Source: Stratiolaelaps scimitus
Lineage: Eukaryota; Arthropoda; Arachnida; Mesostigmata; Laelapidae
NCBI GenBank assembly: GCA_019614645.1
Contig: JABWDB010000001.1
Coordinates: 8,539,501 to 8,603,500, forward strand
Reading direction: 5' to 3'
Length of the DNA stretch: 64,000 bases
This document shows positions 62,190 to 64,000 of the stretch, piece after piece (position 1 is the stretch's first letter; each line of letters opens with the position of its first letter). Both the position numbers and the translations under genes were made by a program. The notes under the pieces are model-generated. The model made no database searches and had not been told where the DNA came from. It worked only from the letters and a program-made list of their open reading frames with translations.

Positions 62190-62408
62190 AGTGGTGCAAA
62201 AGATTGTCTGACATTGCGGCGTCTTGGTGAAGAAAATCCATTTTTTGACAATACCACCCCGAACACGGCTAGGTTTGTCATAACTCGTGTAGACAAGAGA
62301 TCACAGGGATTCGTACTAAATATAAGCACGGCCATTCGTACGTCGGATAGTGGGAAAGAAAGGCAAGCTCTCATCAATTTATGCCGCCCTAATGATATAC
62401 CAGGATAA
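62190..62408 (+). CDS. Unidentified 72-codon ORF
   Basis: The frame opens after the stop at 62187 and ends TAA at 62406-62408. The peptide has balanced composition (for example LGEENPFFDNTTPNTARFVI and SDSGKERQALINLCRPND), unlike the simple-repeat frames around it. It has no upstream ATG and no recognised motif. It may be an exon fragment of a host gene or a transposon remnant. Confidence 0.15.
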   Translation, partial: SGAKDCLTLRRLGEENPFFDNTTPNTARFVITRVDKRSQGFVLNISTAIRTSDSGKERQALINLCRPNDIPG

Positions 62409-62497
62409 GGCCGTATACGAGGATAAGGCTTCATAATAACAAAAATAAATTAATAATATAATAATAGTAATAATGTTAATGCTAATAGGTACTCGGA

Positions 62498-62516
62498 ACA
62501 CACACACACACACACA
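62498..62516. repeat. (CA)n microsatellite
   Basis: This is a CA run just after an AAT-rich patch (62445-62475). Confidence 0.85.
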
Positions 62517-62579
62517 ACGCCAACAATATGATTAATAATAACATGTTTATTATTGTACACATGTCGACTGGTGTGGAGT

Positions 62580-63760
62580 GAGAGAGCAAACTGGGCAGGC
62601 CCCTGTCATTCGGAGGAGGCTGATTTGAGGGCGGAGGGAGTGGGGGGCATCAATTATGAGTTGCATAGGAACCTAGAGAGACGTTGGCAGTCGGACAGCG
62701 GGCCTCGGCATATCCCAGACTGTGTAGTTCCGATGCCTCTTCGTAGGTAACACGTGGACCTGCGTCTCGGTTCTTCCTCGTGTCTAAGCCGGCACAGAGC
62801 GAGCGAGGAATGGCGTTGTGTGAAGACAGCCCGATGGGAGCCGGTGGTGAGGTAAACGACACTCGCTCGCTCACCTCACCTCGCCGCTTCTCGTCCCGCC
62901 TCGAGCCGTCGCAACTATTACCATCGCTACTGCCGCTGGTGGCGTTACCGGTCGCCGTCGTCGGGCAACACAAAAATGACCACAAAAACGTTGCGCGAGG
63001 AAAGAAATAGATAGAGAAGGAAAGCAAACGAGAGAAGTGAGCTAAGGGCACCCCGGGGAAGCAGCAGGAGCTAGAAGAGAACTACGGTCAGGGGGGTGGA
63101 GGAGGAAGCGAACGAATGGCGCGATGTCTGTGGGGGGGGGGGTAAATTCGCAAGATGGCTGCACTCATTCGCTCACGAGCCCCTACTTTTGCCTTTGCCC
63201 TGCTGCTGCGGCTTTCGCATTCACAGACATGGGGGACATGGACAGACGCCACCTCCACCACCACCACTACCACTGCTCGTAGACAGACAGACACACACAT
63301 ACATAGAAGTGTACGTCCACGTGGAAGACTGATGAACACTGCCGCAGACTTCATCAAGACTCCCTCTGACTTCGGAGTCGGTGCGCTGGACGGCAAGTAG
63401 TACCTAGTAGTGGTAGCAGTAGTAGTGGTACCAGCAGCAGCAGTGGTGGTGGTAGTTGTAGTCAGCGGTCCCTCGTGTCTCTTCGGCTTCGTCTTCCTCA
63501 TTTTCCTTTTGGTCGTGTGGAGGACCGGTCTGCTTTCCCCAAGCGCCCCGAGTCTGGCAAGCACAGGGCAACGGGGAGAAGAAAACGCGCTCGTGCGAGA
63601 TCGAGAATGCACGACTATGTAAGGCAGTGTCACTACGCGGTAGTAGTTTGGTGGTTTTTGGCCGGGAAGCAAGCTACCGAGCACACCGAAGCAAATCTCA
63701 CTCAACCACTGGCCTGGTGGCCTGGCTCACTTACTAACTGGCTCAGAAGCTCAAACCTCT
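62580..63760. other. GC-rich triplet-repeat block
   Basis: It contains GGT/GTA/GCA triplet runs (63404-63465), CCA/CAC triplets (63250-63272) and an 11-base G run (63132-63142). The minus frame 63088-63705 (205 codons) is largely poly-Thr and poly-Val from these triplets, and no frame has a domain. Confidence 0.35.
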
Positions 63761-64000
63761 GAATGGAATTAACAACGTATCCCCGCCCCGCCGGTACGAA
63801 ACAGCGATCTGCGGTACATGGGTTCGGGATTAACTGCGTTCAGCTGCCAATGACAGCAATGTTGACGAAGCAAACACACTATAATGGAAAACCATAGGCA
63901 TATAGCAAGTAATCTTAGAAACTGGCTGGCCTCAACTGCCCCGTGTTACGTTCTACGCAAGTTTTATCGGAGCGTGGGAGACTCATTACTGTGCTAGATT
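63761..64000. other. No gene seen
   Basis: Nothing supportable is visible to the window end. Confidence 0.4.

Noticed and set aside
63088..63705. 205-codon minus-strand ORF
   Set aside because: Its middle is poly-Thr and poly-Val produced by triplet repeats, and the plus strand is also open.
1..64000. CRISPR array, bacterial operon or prophage
   Set aside because: There are no regularly spaced direct repeats of CRISPR length, no dense coding, and the composition is eukaryotic.

Overview
The window is eukaryotic nuclear DNA with animal character. No long ORF exists: the longest open frame is about 216 codons and lies in low-complexity sequence. There are no operons or Shine-Dalgarno-like layouts. 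The sequence is full of (TA)n, (GA)n, (CA)n, (AAT)n and CAG/CTG microsatellites, short inverted-repeat elements and tRNA-derived SINE sequences. A few short stretches look like single exons with splice-like borders. This pattern fits an intergenic or long-intron region of an arthropod. The abundance of (TA)n tracts, GC-rich CAG-type blocks and tRNA-type SINEs made me think of a mesostigmatid mite such as Varroa, but that is inference and nothing here proves the species.

Layout. 1-10 kb: repeat-rich. It holds a 423-bp terminal-inverted-repeat MITE (616-1038), a 120-bp palindrome (1172-1291), an 81-bp (TA)n tract, several SINE tail fragments, and a nested SINE insertion with a perfect 15-bp target-site duplication (8814-9104). 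10-11.3 kb: a GC-richer block with a possible first coding exon encoding a hydrophobic leader. 11.3-22.5 kb: essentially gene-free, with microsatellites and small perfect palindromes. 22.5-25.9 kb: GC-rich triplet-repeat blocks with open frames on both strands. 26.15-26.56 kb: the most striking structure, a 410-bp foldback whose arms share a 71-bp perfect core. 29.6-29.95 kb: two further inverted repeats side by side. 30.4-34 kb: short fragments, in conflicting frames and strands, that look like ionotropic (glutamate-type) receptor pieces. 37.2-37.5 kb: a coding-looking minus-strand exon that could belong to a DEG/ENaC channel. 41.4-45.5 kb: GC-rich triplet-repeat blocks ending in a 71-bp (TA)n tract. 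46.0 kb: a 105-bp minisatellite. 50.7-51.0 kb: the best single exon, the C-terminus of an unidentified one-pass membrane protein. 53.7-54.5 kb: a patch of hydrophobic open frames. 62.6-63.8 kb: a GC-rich triplet-repeat block.

Mobile DNA. Several SINE-like copies end in the same 3-prime stem-loop domain (GGCTG-GGAGT-CAGCC followed by CGGAAAA). In two independent cases only about 50 bp of this tail has been inserted between direct repeats. The 261-bp SINE at 8829 ends in the same tail directly before its target-site duplication. I read this tail as the sequence recognised by a partner LINE reverse transcriptase. No LINE, DNA-transposase ORF, CRISPR array, rRNA or intact functional tRNA gene was found. 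All family assignments of exons rest on reading alone and are low confidence.
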